A stretch of 23,296 bases of DNA from a virus. Below the pieces are notes generated by a model. That model made no database searches and had not been told where the DNA came from. It saw only the letters and a list, made by a program, of their open reading frames with translations. This document shows positions 15,614 through 22,322 of the stretch, piece by piece (within the stretch, counting starts at the first letter, position 1; the number at the start of each line of letters is the position of its first letter). The translations under genes were made by a program, and so were the position numbers. The stretch covers positions 1 through 23,296 of the IMG/VR virus record IMGVR_UViG_3300043445_000007; one strand, 5' to 3'.

Positions 15614-15985
15614 TTACTCGGCCTTGCCCTGGACAAACTTGGCCCAGGCGGCGTCGCGCTCGGCCGTGGGGGCATCCCAACCGAGCAGGTCTTTGAGCGC
15701 CTTGGGGTGGGGCGTGCCGCCCGCGGTGAAGCTGCCACGTTTGTTGGCCAAGGCCAGAGTCTCGAAGGCCTCGAAGAGCGCAGCTTCGCGGGCCAGCGGG
15801 TCACCGGGCTCGCCAGGGGTGGCGTGTTTGGCGGGGTCGGTATCCACCTCGCTCTCGGGTGCCCCACCCACTGCCAGCACTTCGCGGTACAGCTCTGGGG
15901 GGACATGAGTTGGTTCGCCCTTCACGAATTCGACCGAATGGCCAAACCCGGTAACGACACGGCTGCGGTTCATCACAAATTTCAT
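15614..15985 (-). CDS. Conserved small head-module protein
   Basis: A 123-residue protein of unknown function. The ATG at 15985 follows AGGAGA by 6 bases. The upstream extension to 16027 runs through a hairpin and is not coding. The N-terminal block (MKFVMNRSRVV, then FGHSVEFVKGEPTHVPPELY) and the C-terminal helical block (REAALFEAFETLAL, then HPKALKDLLGW, then ERDAAWAKF) form a pattern I associate with proteins encoded beside phage major capsid genes. It may be a capsid-associated or head-completion protein. A low-complexity Pro/Ala/Glu linker joins the two blocks (residues 42-60). Confidence 0.8.
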   Translation of the reverse strand: MKFVMNRSRVVTGFGHSVEFVKGEPTHVPPELYREVLAVGGAPESEVDTDPAKHATPGEPGDPLAREAALFEAFETLALANKRGSFTAGGTPHPKALKDLLGWDAPTAERDAAWAKFVQGKAE

Positions 15986-16003
15986 GTTGTTCTCCTGTCG
16001 TGG

Positions 16004-16025
16004 GAGAGGGGCCGAAGCCCCTCTC
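16004..16025 (-). other. Perfect UUCG-tetraloop hairpin after the decoration gene
   Basis: On the minus strand a 9-base-pair stem (GAGAGGGGC paired with GCCCCTCTC) encloses the very stable loop TTCG. It starts 7 bases after the stop codon at 16033. No T-run follows, so it is not a standard intrinsic terminator. It lies just upstream of the ribosome site of the next gene. Likely roles are mRNA 3'-end protection or an attenuator. Confidence 0.75.
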
Positions 16026-16032
16026 ATTCACA

Positions 16033-16539
16033 TCAGTTGGGGTAGGTTTCCATCGCGCGGCCATCCACGGTGAACATCACCCGGATACGCGCTTTGCCTG
16101 CGGTGGCGCCCGCGGCGGTCAGGCCGGCGGTGGTCAGGCGCAGAGGCTGGCCGCCATTGGCCAGCAGGGGCACCACGGTCAGGGCTGTACGGCTACCAGC
16201 AGCGGCGGCGTCCAGGTCCATGGCGTTCACCAGAGCGGTGGTGCTGCCAGCGATGCCGAGGGACAGAGTGGCGCCTGCGCCGACGCCTGCGAAGGCCTCT
16301 TCGACGATCACCTCACCACCGACGATGGTGGCGCCGTAGGGCAGGTTGACGGCGTCAAACACGACGCCGGCGGGCGCGGTCAGGCCGGGCACAGAGCCGG
16401 CTGGGTCAGCAGCCGCCACGGACGAGCCGAAGGTCTTCTTGACCAGGTCGACGGTGTCGGTGACGTAGTCACTGAATTTGAAAACGAACTCGGCAACCAG
16501 GGGGTACTGGGCCGTGCGGGAGGCATTGAGTTTGGCCAT
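16033..16539 (-). CDS. Probable head decoration protein
   Basis: A 168-residue protein. The ATG at 16539 is preferred over the TTG at 16551, because that TTG is part of the ribosome site itself (TTGGAG, 8 bases before ATG). The sequence is rich in Ala, Gly, Thr and Val with a beta-sandwich look. Conserved-type segments are MAKLNASRTAQYPLVAEF, FDAVNLPYGATIVGGEVIVEEAF and GKARIRVMFTVDGR. It is the first gene after the major capsid protein, the usual place for decoration or cement proteins, and its strong ribosome site and 3' hairpin fit high expression. A head-fibre role cannot be excluded. Function is inferred from position and composition. Confidence 0.72.
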   Translation of the reverse strand: MAKLNASRTAQYPLVAEFVFKFSDYVTDTVDLVKKTFGSSVAAADPAGSVPGLTAPAGVVFDAVNLPYGATIVGGEVIVEEAFAGVGAGATLSLGIAGSTTALVNAMDLDAAAAGSRTALTVVPLLANGGQPLRLTTAGLTAAGATAGKARIRVMFTVDGRAMETYPN

Positions 16540-16572
16540 GTTGGGCTCCAAAAAGGTTCTTGAGAAGTTGCT

Positions 16573-16603
16573 GGGCAGGCAGGCCTTGTGGGCCTACCCG
16601 CCC
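16573..16603 (-). other. Strong hairpin after the major capsid gene
   Basis: On the minus strand a 13-base-pair stem (GGGCGGGTAGGCC with GGCCTGCCTGCCC, two G-U pairs) closes a CACAA loop. It begins 8 bases after the capsid stop codon. The bases after it (AGCAACTTCTC) are not a U-tract; a TTTTT run occurs only about 20 bases later. It may stabilise the capsid mRNA or act as a partial terminator reducing read-through. Confidence 0.65.
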
Positions 16604-16611
16604 GTCCGGCA

Positions 16612-17724
16612 TCACTGCGCCACGTAGACGCTGATCACGCCGAAGTCTTCGACCGAGTCGTTCTCGTACATATTTGCGAACTTGGGCTTGAGGAAGCCGA
16701 GCACCTTGCCAACAGAGATACCCTGCTGGTTGTCGTAGTCGAAGCCCTTCTCGTTCCACTCGGGGGTGCCGATGTCCGCCATGCCGAGTGCCTGGGCACC
16801 GCAGAACAGCATCTGGCAGCCGTCCACGTCGCCAGCGGCACCCCACTTGGAGCCGGAAGCGGCGCCGGACGTGTTGTAGACGTGGCGGAACTCGTGCAGG
16901 TAGATGCCGTCGATCTTCACGCTGGAGCCGGTGAACAGGGGGTTCGAGCCGCTGCGGTCTTGCGCATGGCGCAAGTTCTGCAGGTAGGTGGGGTCCAGCT
17001 TCAGCTTGGCCATCGCGGTGGGGCTCAGGAACGCGTGAAACACTTCCTCGCCACCGCTCTCGCCGACGCCGCGCATGTAACGCTCTTTGGCATAGGCCTT
17101 CAGCTGCACGAACAGCTCCCACATTGGGGTGTCGGCCGCGGTCACTGCGCTGGTTGCGCCACCAGACACGATGGACTTGGCGGTACCGTTCCAGCGGATG
17201 CGGCGACCGGCAGTGGGGGCGCTCACGTCGGCGGCGAACTCCAGGGCGGTCAGGTCAGAACCGACGCGGTTGGCGCCGTTGTTCTTCTTGCTGTAGGGCA
17301 CGCCGGACAGTGTCAGGAACGCCATCTGGTCGATGCGGTCAGCCAGCCAGTAAGACAGGCGGTCGCGGCTGTTACCGCGGAACTCCACAATCGACTTCTG
17401 GTCGGCCATGCGGCCTTCGTGGCGGTTGGCATGGCGCAGCATGTCAATGCGGATCACCTGGTCGTAGGTGCGCATGGCTTCTTCGTTGCCTTCCAGCGTG
17501 CGGTCGCCGGCAACGCCGTCGCCCTGCAGGTCGGCCAGCAATGTGATCACAGCGCGGGCGCCCTTCTCGGATTTTTTCAGCTCAGTGATGTGCTGGACCA
17601 TCGAGTTGGTGCCGTTGCCCAGGAACTTGTTGAGGAAAGATTGGTTGCGAGCGTGTTTCCACAGGTCCATGGACCAGGCGGTCTTTTGCTCAGAGGTCAA
17701 CAGACCGAAGTTGGTGAGTGCCAT
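16612..17724 (-). CDS. Major capsid protein, N4 gp56 family
   Basis: A 370-residue protein, ATG at 17724, with AAGGAG 6 bases upstream. It forms the icosahedral shell and is expected to have the HK97 fold. Family signs are the N-terminal TAWSMDLWKHARNQS (residues 15-29), GDGVAGDRTLEGNEEAM at 68-84 and IRIDMLRHANRHEGRMADQ at 91-109. Next come a SRDRLSYWLADRIDQMAFL helix around 118-137 and a C-terminal WNEKGFDYDNQQGISVGKVLG stretch (quoted in part). These correspond to the N4 gp56/DUF4043 major capsid family. No signal or delta domain is visible, in keeping with a separate scaffold gene. It follows a terminator-bearing gap and precedes the decoration gene, with a hairpin between them. Confidence 0.93.
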   Translation of the reverse strand: MALTNFGLLTSEQKTAWSMDLWKHARNQSFLNKFLGNGTNSMVQHITELKKSEKGARAVITLLADLQGDGVAGDRTLEGNEEAMRTYDQVIRIDMLRHANRHEGRMADQKSIVEFRGNSRDRLSYWLADRIDQMAFLTLSGVPYSKKNNGANRVGSDLTALEFAADVSAPTAGRRIRWNGTAKSIVSGGATSAVTAADTPMWELFVQLKAYAKERYMRGVGESGGEEVFHAFLSPTAMAKLKLDPTYLQNLRHAQDRSGSNPLFTGSSVKIDGIYLHEFRHVYNTSGAASGSKWGAAGDVDGCQMLFCGAQALGMADIGTPEWNEKGFDYDNQQGISVGKVLGFLKPKFANMYENDSVEDFGVISVYVAQ

Positions 17725-17852
17725 TTTGGCTCCTTGATAGACAAACGATGAAGTGGGCCTAGCCCTTGCTTTCGTCGATGTGTCGTATCGACCAACGAGG
17801 TTTGGAAGCTGCTGTCGGGAGCTTGCCTTGTCCGATGCGCGTAGTGTAATCG

Positions 17853-17889
17853 AAAAAAGAGCCTCGATCGTCTAAAGACAATCGAGGCT
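17853..17889 (-). terminator. Rho-independent terminator
   Basis: On the minus strand a 9-base-pair perfect stem (AGCCTCGAT with ATCGAGGCT), extended inside by a short GTC/GAC pairing, is followed after one base (C) by TTTTTT. It lies 47 bases after the stop of the RyR-domain gene. The plus strand has no U-tract after the hairpin, so it acts on the minus-strand operon only. Confidence 0.88.
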
Positions 17890-17890
17890 T

Positions 17891-17923
17891 AAAAGACCGC
17901 AGTGGTCTATGGCAAAGCGGTCT
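17891..17923 (-). terminator. Second, weaker terminator-like hairpin
   Basis: On the minus strand AGACCGC pairs with GCGGTCT across a 16-base loop. Alternatively AGACC within that loop pairs with the same GGTCT across 5 bases. TTTT follows directly. It is only 13 bases after the RyR stop and immediately upstream of the stronger terminator, making a tandem pair. The stem options are short, so it may only assist. Confidence 0.5.
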
Positions 17924-17936
17924 ACGGAGTCTCTGG

Positions 17937-18296
17937 TCAGCGAGCCATCTCGCGGGCGATGGCGTGCACCACGCCGCGGAAGATAAAGTCCTTGGCCTTC
18001 TGCTCGGCCGGCAGGTCGGCGTACGGGACGATACAGGGGTGCTCTTTCTTCTCGGGGTCCTTGATCGGGCCGTAGGTCCAGCCGGTGTCGAGCTTTTCGC
18101 GCATCCAGGCGTCGTGGCTGGCGCTGACGCCCAGGTTCGGGTTGGCCAGGTGCAGCTCAGCGCCCTTGATGGCTGAGTCCTTCTGCCATTGCGGGGCATC
18201 TTCCCAGTCGACCTGGCTTTTGTCACCCAGGGCTTCGCAGTAGGCTTTGTTCACCTCATGGGCGACGCGGGCGATGGAGTGGGCGAGGGATTTCAT
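17937..18296 (-). CDS. RyR-domain protein
   Basis: A 119-residue protein, ATG at 18296, overlapping the upstream stop (ATGA) with GAGG 9 bases before it. An in-frame ATG 15 bases upstream lies inside the neighbour and is less likely. The segment from residue 31 to 105 matches the RyR domain first named in ryanodine receptors: WEDAP then QKDSAIKGAELHLANP, ASHDAWMREK, a GWTYGPIKDPEKKEHPC core at 72-88, VPYADLP, and a C-terminal helix AKDFIFRGVVHAI. In bacteria and phages this domain occurs as a stand-alone protein. Comparative genomics has linked RyR domains to nucleotide-derived signals in conflict systems, but the role of phage copies is not established. Placement just before the terminators, after Gp49, suggests an accessory rather than a structural gene. 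Confidence 0.88.
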   Translation of the reverse strand: MKSLAHSIARVAHEVNKAYCEALGDKSQVDWEDAPQWQKDSAIKGAELHLANPNLGVSASHDAWMREKLDTGWTYGPIKDPEKKEHPCIVPYADLPAEQKAKDFIFRGVVHAIAREMAR

Positions 18297-18769
18297 TGGC
18301 ATGCCTCGCAAGTCCCTTCGCCCGACAGGTCGCAGGCTTTGGTGCTGTCGAGCCAGTCCTGGTCATCGAGCTCTGCGTCCACCGCAGCCATCACGGACAG
18401 CTTGCTGCGCAACTCGTAGCCCATGAGCGGCCACACCTTGTTGATGGCATTGGCACGGGCGATCTTGCGGCCCACTTCGGCGTCGAAGTTTTCAGGGCTG
18501 GCGCAGGCTGACTCGCCGGTGACCGTGAAGCCATTGCGCAGGACCAGAACACAGAAGGTCAGCAGGCTGAGACTGCTTTCGTACACGGCTGAGGGGCGGT
18601 TTTTCGATACTTCCTCACCCATCACGCCGTTCTCAGCCGTGAAGTAGTAACAGCTCTCGATGTTCTCCTCAATGTCAGCGGGCGTGACGCGGGGGGCGGT
18701 CAGGCCTTTGGCCTGGATCAGGCGTTCGATGCCGGCGTCGGAGGTGTCGGGGGATGCAATGTGGTTCAT
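18293..18769 (-). CDS. N4 Gp49 / Sf6 Gp66 family protein
   Basis: A 158-residue protein, ATG at 18769, with AAGGA 6 bases upstream and 9 bases after the scaffold stop. Family blocks are VTPADIEENIESCYYF (residues 28-43), then LSLLTFCVLVLRNGFTVTGE near 67-86, SACASPENFDAEVGRKIAR (87-105), and VWPLMGYELRSKL at 112-124. This is the phage protein family named for N4 Gp49 and Sf6 gene 66. Its biochemical role is unknown. The last 15 residues carry three Cys (CDLSGEGTCEAC), a possible extra metal site. Members often lie outside the structural genes, so its presence between scaffold and capsid is of note. Confidence 0.92.
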   Translation of the reverse strand: MNHIASPDTSDAGIERLIQAKGLTAPRVTPADIEENIESCYYFTAENGVMGEEVSKNRPSAVYESSLSLLTFCVLVLRNGFTVTGESACASPENFDAEVGRKIARANAINKVWPLMGYELRSKLSVMAAVDAELDDQDWLDSTKACDLSGEGTCEACQ

Positions 18770-18778
18770 GGTGTGTCC

Positions 18779-19789
18779 TTAGATGGTGTCACCCCGCATC
18801 TGGGCCAGCTGCTCGTCGGTGAGCTTGGCGAAGTCCGCCTGGGACATCTTTTTCAGGTCTGCAGCGGTCAGCGCACCACCGGCCTTGTCGTTGTCCATGC
18901 CCACGCGGGCGGTGCTGGGGGGCGTCCGCTTTGCGGCGTCGAGGGCGGTCTTCACGGCACCTTGTTTGCGCTCGGTGGCCTTCTCTTTGGCCACGTCTTT
19001 CTCACTGACGCGGGGCGTGGTGTCGAGCACCTTCTGCTGGGCCTTTGTGGACGCGCCGAGCAGCTTCTCGACGGCCTTCTGCATGGCGGCGGTGGGGGTC
19101 AAGCCGCGGCGGGCCTCGTACGACGCCTTCAGGTCGACCACGTCCTGCATCAGGTCGGCGTCGTAGTCGTCGTGGTCTGCGTTCAGCATCGGGTACTCAG
19201 CCTCGATGCGCTCCAGCGCGATGTTGTACCGTGCGCGCTCCGCAGCGCGAGACTCGGCCGCAGCAATCTTCATGTCGCTCTTGGCCTCAGCCATCTGGCG
19301 CTCCAGACCGCGGATTTTCGCCATGGCGGCGGTGGCTTTCTCGACCTCGCCGTCAGCCAGGAGGGTGGCGTACTCCTTCTCCAGCTTGAGGATGTCGTTC
19401 TCCGCAGTGGTGATGTCTTCGTTCAGCTGGGCCACCTGGGTGCCCTGCTGGTACTGGGCCAGCTTCTGTTCGAGCTCGCTGCGCTTGGCGCGCTCCTTCT
19501 CCAGCATCTCCTTGTGGCGGGAGAGTGGAATGCGGGCCTCGCGTTTCTTCGCGTCGGCTTTCTCTTCCTTGTCGTCCTTGTCCGCTTCAGGGTCTGCGTC
19601 GGTGTCTGCGTCGGGGTTTTCCGGGTCAACGTCTGGGCCAGGGTCAGCCGCTGCTGCGGGCTGCTCGTCGTCATCGGTGGGGGTGAAATCGTCGCCGCGA
19701 TCCACGGTACCCGTGCCACCGGCGTCTGCGCCGTCGCCGCCCATGGGGGCCATGTACCGGGAGAGGAGTTGCTTCAGGAGGGGGTTCAT
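18779..19789 (-). CDS. Scaffolding protein
   Basis: A 336-residue protein, ATG at 19789, overlapping the portal stop (ATGA), with AAAGG upstream. Residues 18-80 are very acidic and low in complexity (many Asp, Pro and Ala, for example DADTDADPEADKDDKEE). Residues 85-200 form a charged coiled coil (HKEMLEKERAKRSELEQKL and similar). The C-terminal 60 residues are basic and helical, ending with a short DLKKMSQADFAKL type helix. This composition, and a place between portal and major capsid genes, are typical of scaffolds that guide procapsid assembly and then leave the shell. No protease domain is seen. Family membership is by architecture only. Confidence 0.87.
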   Translation of the reverse strand: MNPLLKQLLSRYMAPMGGDGADAGGTGTVDRGDDFTPTDDDEQPAAAADPGPDVDPENPDADTDADPEADKDDKEEKADAKKREARIPLSRHKEMLEKERAKRSELEQKLAQYQQGTQVAQLNEDITTAENDILKLEKEYATLLADGEVEKATAAMAKIRGLERQMAEAKSDMKIAAAESRAAERARYNIALERIEAEYPMLNADHDDYDADLMQDVVDLKASYEARRGLTPTAAMQKAVEKLLGASTKAQQKVLDTTPRVSEKDVAKEKATERKQGAVKTALDAAKRTPPSTARVGMDNDKAGGALTAADLKKMSQADFAKLTDEQLAQMRGDTI

Positions 19790-21939
19790 GCTTTGCCTTT
19801 CTGCGGTTGTGGTTTCTGTGCAGCCGCCGCTATCTGAGCACTGCGCTCCGCGCGTCGGTCTGCCTGTTCCACAGCCATCTGTTGGGCCTGGAGGCGCAGC
19901 TGGTTGTCCTGTTGTTCGCGCTTGAGCCCGAACTCCATGAACTTGAGCTGCGTATCCCGGTCGAGCTGGCGCTCTTTGATGGATGCTTCATGCTCGGCCT
20001 GGGCGGCTTTTGTCTCCGCTTCGGCCATCTTTGCCTGCCCCGAGCCATCGTCCGGCTCGCCTTGGGCAGCAATCTGGGTGTTGACCACGGTCTCCTGGGT
20101 CTTTGCCTGCTTGAGGCCGGCGTCGGCGTGCTTCGCAGCGGCTTCGCCTTCCAGTTTCGAGGTCTCCGCCTCCTGGGCGCGACGCTGCAGCTCGGCGGCA
20201 GCCTGGGCCTCGGGGCTGGACTTGTCGCCCTCCATCTGGCGTATGACTTCCTTCTTGTTCATCAGGCGGCTAGAGTCGATCAGCACGCTGTCTGGAATCG
20301 CTACGCCCATCTCGCGCAGGGCCACGGCCTGCTCAAACTGGCTGTCTTCCAGGGTCTCGCGCACGGGGACGGAGCTCACCACGACGTCATACTCGCCCAG
20401 GGTCAGGTCGTTGACGATCTCGCCCTCGGCGGTGGCCTGGTTCACGGCAAAGCTCTCGGTATCGCCCGTGGCCTGGTTGTGGGTGATCGTGAGCAGGCGC
20501 TCCTCTGTGTAGAACGTCTGCACGAGGTCCAGCACGTTGCGGGCCAGGATGTGATCGGTGCGTGTCAGGCTGTCCAGGGGCTTGGCCAGGTTCGTGCTGC
20601 CGGCCTGGCGCTTGGCCTGGATGGCCTTGGCGGCCACGTCCTCGCGGTCAAAGCCCTGCATGGAGTCGCTGACCCCGGAGATCGTCTTGATGTGCTCCTC
20701 GGCCTTGTAGCTGAGGCGGTCCAGGCCGGACGGCACGGCGTTGGGCTGGATTTTCTGGAGGTCTTTGTCGGGGTCGCCGTTGACCTCGACGACGAGGCCG
20801 GTCTGGGCGCCCTTCTCTTCCAGCTCTTCGACGGTCATGTTCGTGAGAGCCCCAGCCCGCACCTTCCAGCCGCTGTTCGCTGTCGTGTTTATGGTGTGGA
20901 GCTCCTGGCTGGAGACCTTATTCAGCATCTCCTGGGGGCCCAGCAGGTTCTCAACCAGGCCCACGGTCGTGCCGCGGCGGAAGTACGGGAAGTACGGCAC
21001 CACGGAGAAGTGCTTGTACGGGCTCCACTCGTCGTGCAGGACCACGTTGTCGGCGATGACGGTCCACCGGATGCGGCTGACCAGCTTGGTGATCACCTGA
21101 AAGCCGAACTTCTCGGTCATCATGGCGACCCGGTTACGGTCCCACTCCGCGGGTACCGGGCGCATGTCACCGTCGGGGCTCACGAAGAACTTCTGGCGGT
21201 CGAGCATGCGGTACTGACGGTCGATCAGGCGGATGTTGCGCAGGACGTTGGTCTGGTCGTGGTCGCCGTTGTAGACCGGGTTGAATCGGTCACCGAAGCG
21301 GTCACGGTACGCCTGGATCGAGTCGTGGCCGTATGGGAAATAGCTCTGGTCGCGGTTGCGGAGATAGTCGGCATCCGCTTTGTTGTAGAGGACGGCGATG
21401 TCGTCAGCCGTGACCCACTTCGTCGTGAACACTTCGTTCCAGGTGTCAGGGTCGTAGTTTTCAGCGTCGGGGTCTGGGATGACGTTCTTCGGGTTCAGGG
21501 TCTCGATGCGGACCTCGCCCTGCATGCTGTCGCCGTAGTCGATGCGGACATCCAGGTAGCCGCGGCTGGTGATGACGCCATCGGCGAACATATCGCTGCG
21601 AAGCCAGTCGAGCTTGTTGTTGTCGCTGATCTGTTTGAAGACTTTGGACAGCACGTCGGCCGTCTCAGCTGGTGCACCGGAACGCGGGCGAAAGCCAATT
21701 TCGGCCCGATTGAAAATCTGCTCGCCCATCACGTTGCTGATGGTGGAGATGATCTTGTTGATCGTCAGTGCGGGTCTGCGCACCTCCGCGAGCCTGGCCT
21801 TATCGGCCGCATCCCACTGGTCACCCCGGAAAAAGGCGTCGCATTTCTCGGCCTTCTGGACGTAGGTGGCGTGTCCGTTGTCGCGTACCCAACAATAGCG
21901 AGTCCACTGCTTCGTAGCGAGTTCGGTGTTTATGGGCAT
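19786..21939 (-). CDS. Portal protein, P22-like
   Basis: A 717-residue protein forming the dodecameric ring through which DNA enters and leaves the head. The ATG at 21939 lies 4 bases after the preceding stop and has no clear ribosome site, so translation may be coupled. N-terminal marks are a CDAFFRGDQWD motif (33-43), RPALTINKI (55-63), then SNVMGEQIFNR (68-78), typical of the P22 portal family. The centre includes PYFPYFRRGTTVGLVENLLGPQEMLNK, here given as PYFPYFRRG and LLGPQEMLNKVSSQ, and a SGVSDSMQGFDRED segment. Residues 560-717 are a long Gln/Ala/Glu-rich helical tail (AAELQRRAQEAETSK and repeats), comparable to the P22 barrel extension. The stop overlaps the scaffold start. Confidence 0.94.
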   Translation of the reverse strand: MPINTELATKQWTRYCWVRDNGHATYVQKAEKCDAFFRGDQWDAADKARLAEVRRPALTINKIISTISNVMGEQIFNRAEIGFRPRSGAPAETADVLSKVFKQISDNNKLDWLRSDMFADGVITSRGYLDVRIDYGDSMQGEVRIETLNPKNVIPDPDAENYDPDTWNEVFTTKWVTADDIAVLYNKADADYLRNRDQSYFPYGHDSIQAYRDRFGDRFNPVYNGDHDQTNVLRNIRLIDRQYRMLDRQKFFVSPDGDMRPVPAEWDRNRVAMMTEKFGFQVITKLVSRIRWTVIADNVVLHDEWSPYKHFSVVPYFPYFRRGTTVGLVENLLGPQEMLNKVSSQELHTINTTANSGWKVRAGALTNMTVEELEEKGAQTGLVVEVNGDPDKDLQKIQPNAVPSGLDRLSYKAEEHIKTISGVSDSMQGFDREDVAAKAIQAKRQAGSTNLAKPLDSLTRTDHILARNVLDLVQTFYTEERLLTITHNQATGDTESFAVNQATAEGEIVNDLTLGEYDVVVSSVPVRETLEDSQFEQAVALREMGVAIPDSVLIDSSRLMNKKEVIRQMEGDKSSPEAQAAAELQRRAQEAETSKLEGEAAAKHADAGLKQAKTQETVVNTQIAAQGEPDDGSGQAKMAEAETKAAQAEHEASIKERQLDRDTQLKFMEFGLKREQQDNQLRLQAQQMAVEQADRRAERSAQIAAAAQKPQPQKGKA

Positions 21940-21943
21940 GGTG

Positions 21944-22294
21944 TTACGGGAAAGTTTTGAGCTTGTAGAGCGTGCGCAATGTCAGCTCCTCGATCTCGGC
22001 CAGGATCGTTTCTTTGGTCTTGTTGGAGCCGTCCTCAGCCAGCTCCACCCGGACCAACTCCAGGTAGTCCTGGAGCACGCTGACCGCTTCGCCGCGTGGG
22101 GGTACGAGGCTGGGGTAGGAGACGGCACCGGCCTCGGCCATGTGAATCTCGGCGTAGCGGTCGACGAGGTCGACCAACGCTTCGTAGAAGTCGGCCAGCG
22201 CGACGTGGCGGGCGTACGAGTTGGCGGTGAGGTGGAGGATGTGCGCGGCGGTGCGCACGGCGAGGCTCTGGGCGACGAACTTGGGGCAGCTCAT
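21944..22294 (-). CDS. Small ferritin/Dps-like helical protein
   Basis: A 116-residue protein, ATG at 22294, 28 bases after the terminase stop, with a weak GAGGG upstream. Residues 12-50 read as two helices with H18, H21 and H30, then E38, D42, D45 and E49 (AAHILHLTANSYARH, then FYEALVDLVDRYAE). This spacing recalls the first helix pair of Dps-like ferritins. The C-terminal helix (ILAEIEELTLRTLYKL) completes a small bundle. I believe it corresponds to a phage DUF of ferritin-like fold (possibly DUF5856), but cannot confirm the number. Its place between terminase and portal is where a small terminase-linked or portal-linked factor might be expected. Metal binding is speculation. Confidence 0.72.
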   Translation of the reverse strand: MSCPKFVAQSLAVRTAAHILHLTANSYARHVALADFYEALVDLVDRYAEIHMAEAGAVSYPSLVPPRGEAVSVLQDYLELVRVELAEDGSNKTKETILAEIEELTLRTLYKLKTFP

Positions 22295-22322
22295 GACGTG
22301 CCGCCCTCGTGATGAAAGCCAG

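Larger units (their letters stand above)
17725..17936 (-). other. Non-coding gap before the capsid gene
   Basis: 212 bases without a credible gene. It contains the tandem terminator hairpins (17853-17923) and, nearer the capsid gene, an inverted repeat GTCGAT/ATCGAC (17774-17779 and 17787-17792, spacer 7). I looked for sigma70-type promoter boxes on the minus strand and found nothing convincing. The best -10-like hexamer, TACACT near 17845, has no well-spaced -35. A phage-specific promoter could be hidden here. Confidence 0.6.

Noticed and set aside
17759-18226. A 155-codon minus-strand frame across the terminators
   Set aside because: It overlaps the RyR-domain gene in another frame, runs through two hairpins and is Ser/Arg/Pro-biased.
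18761-19837. A 358-codon plus-strand open frame rich in Leu, Val and Gly
   Set aside because: Antisense to the scaffold coiled coil. Repetitive Leu/Gly is a mirror image of Lys/Glu/Ala codons.
19807-21960. A 717-codon open frame on the plus strand, the same length as the portal
   Set aside because: It lies antisense to the portal gene. The translation is low-complexity Val/Leu/Ala/His without family motifs, as expected of a GC-rich shadow frame. The matching length is coincidence.
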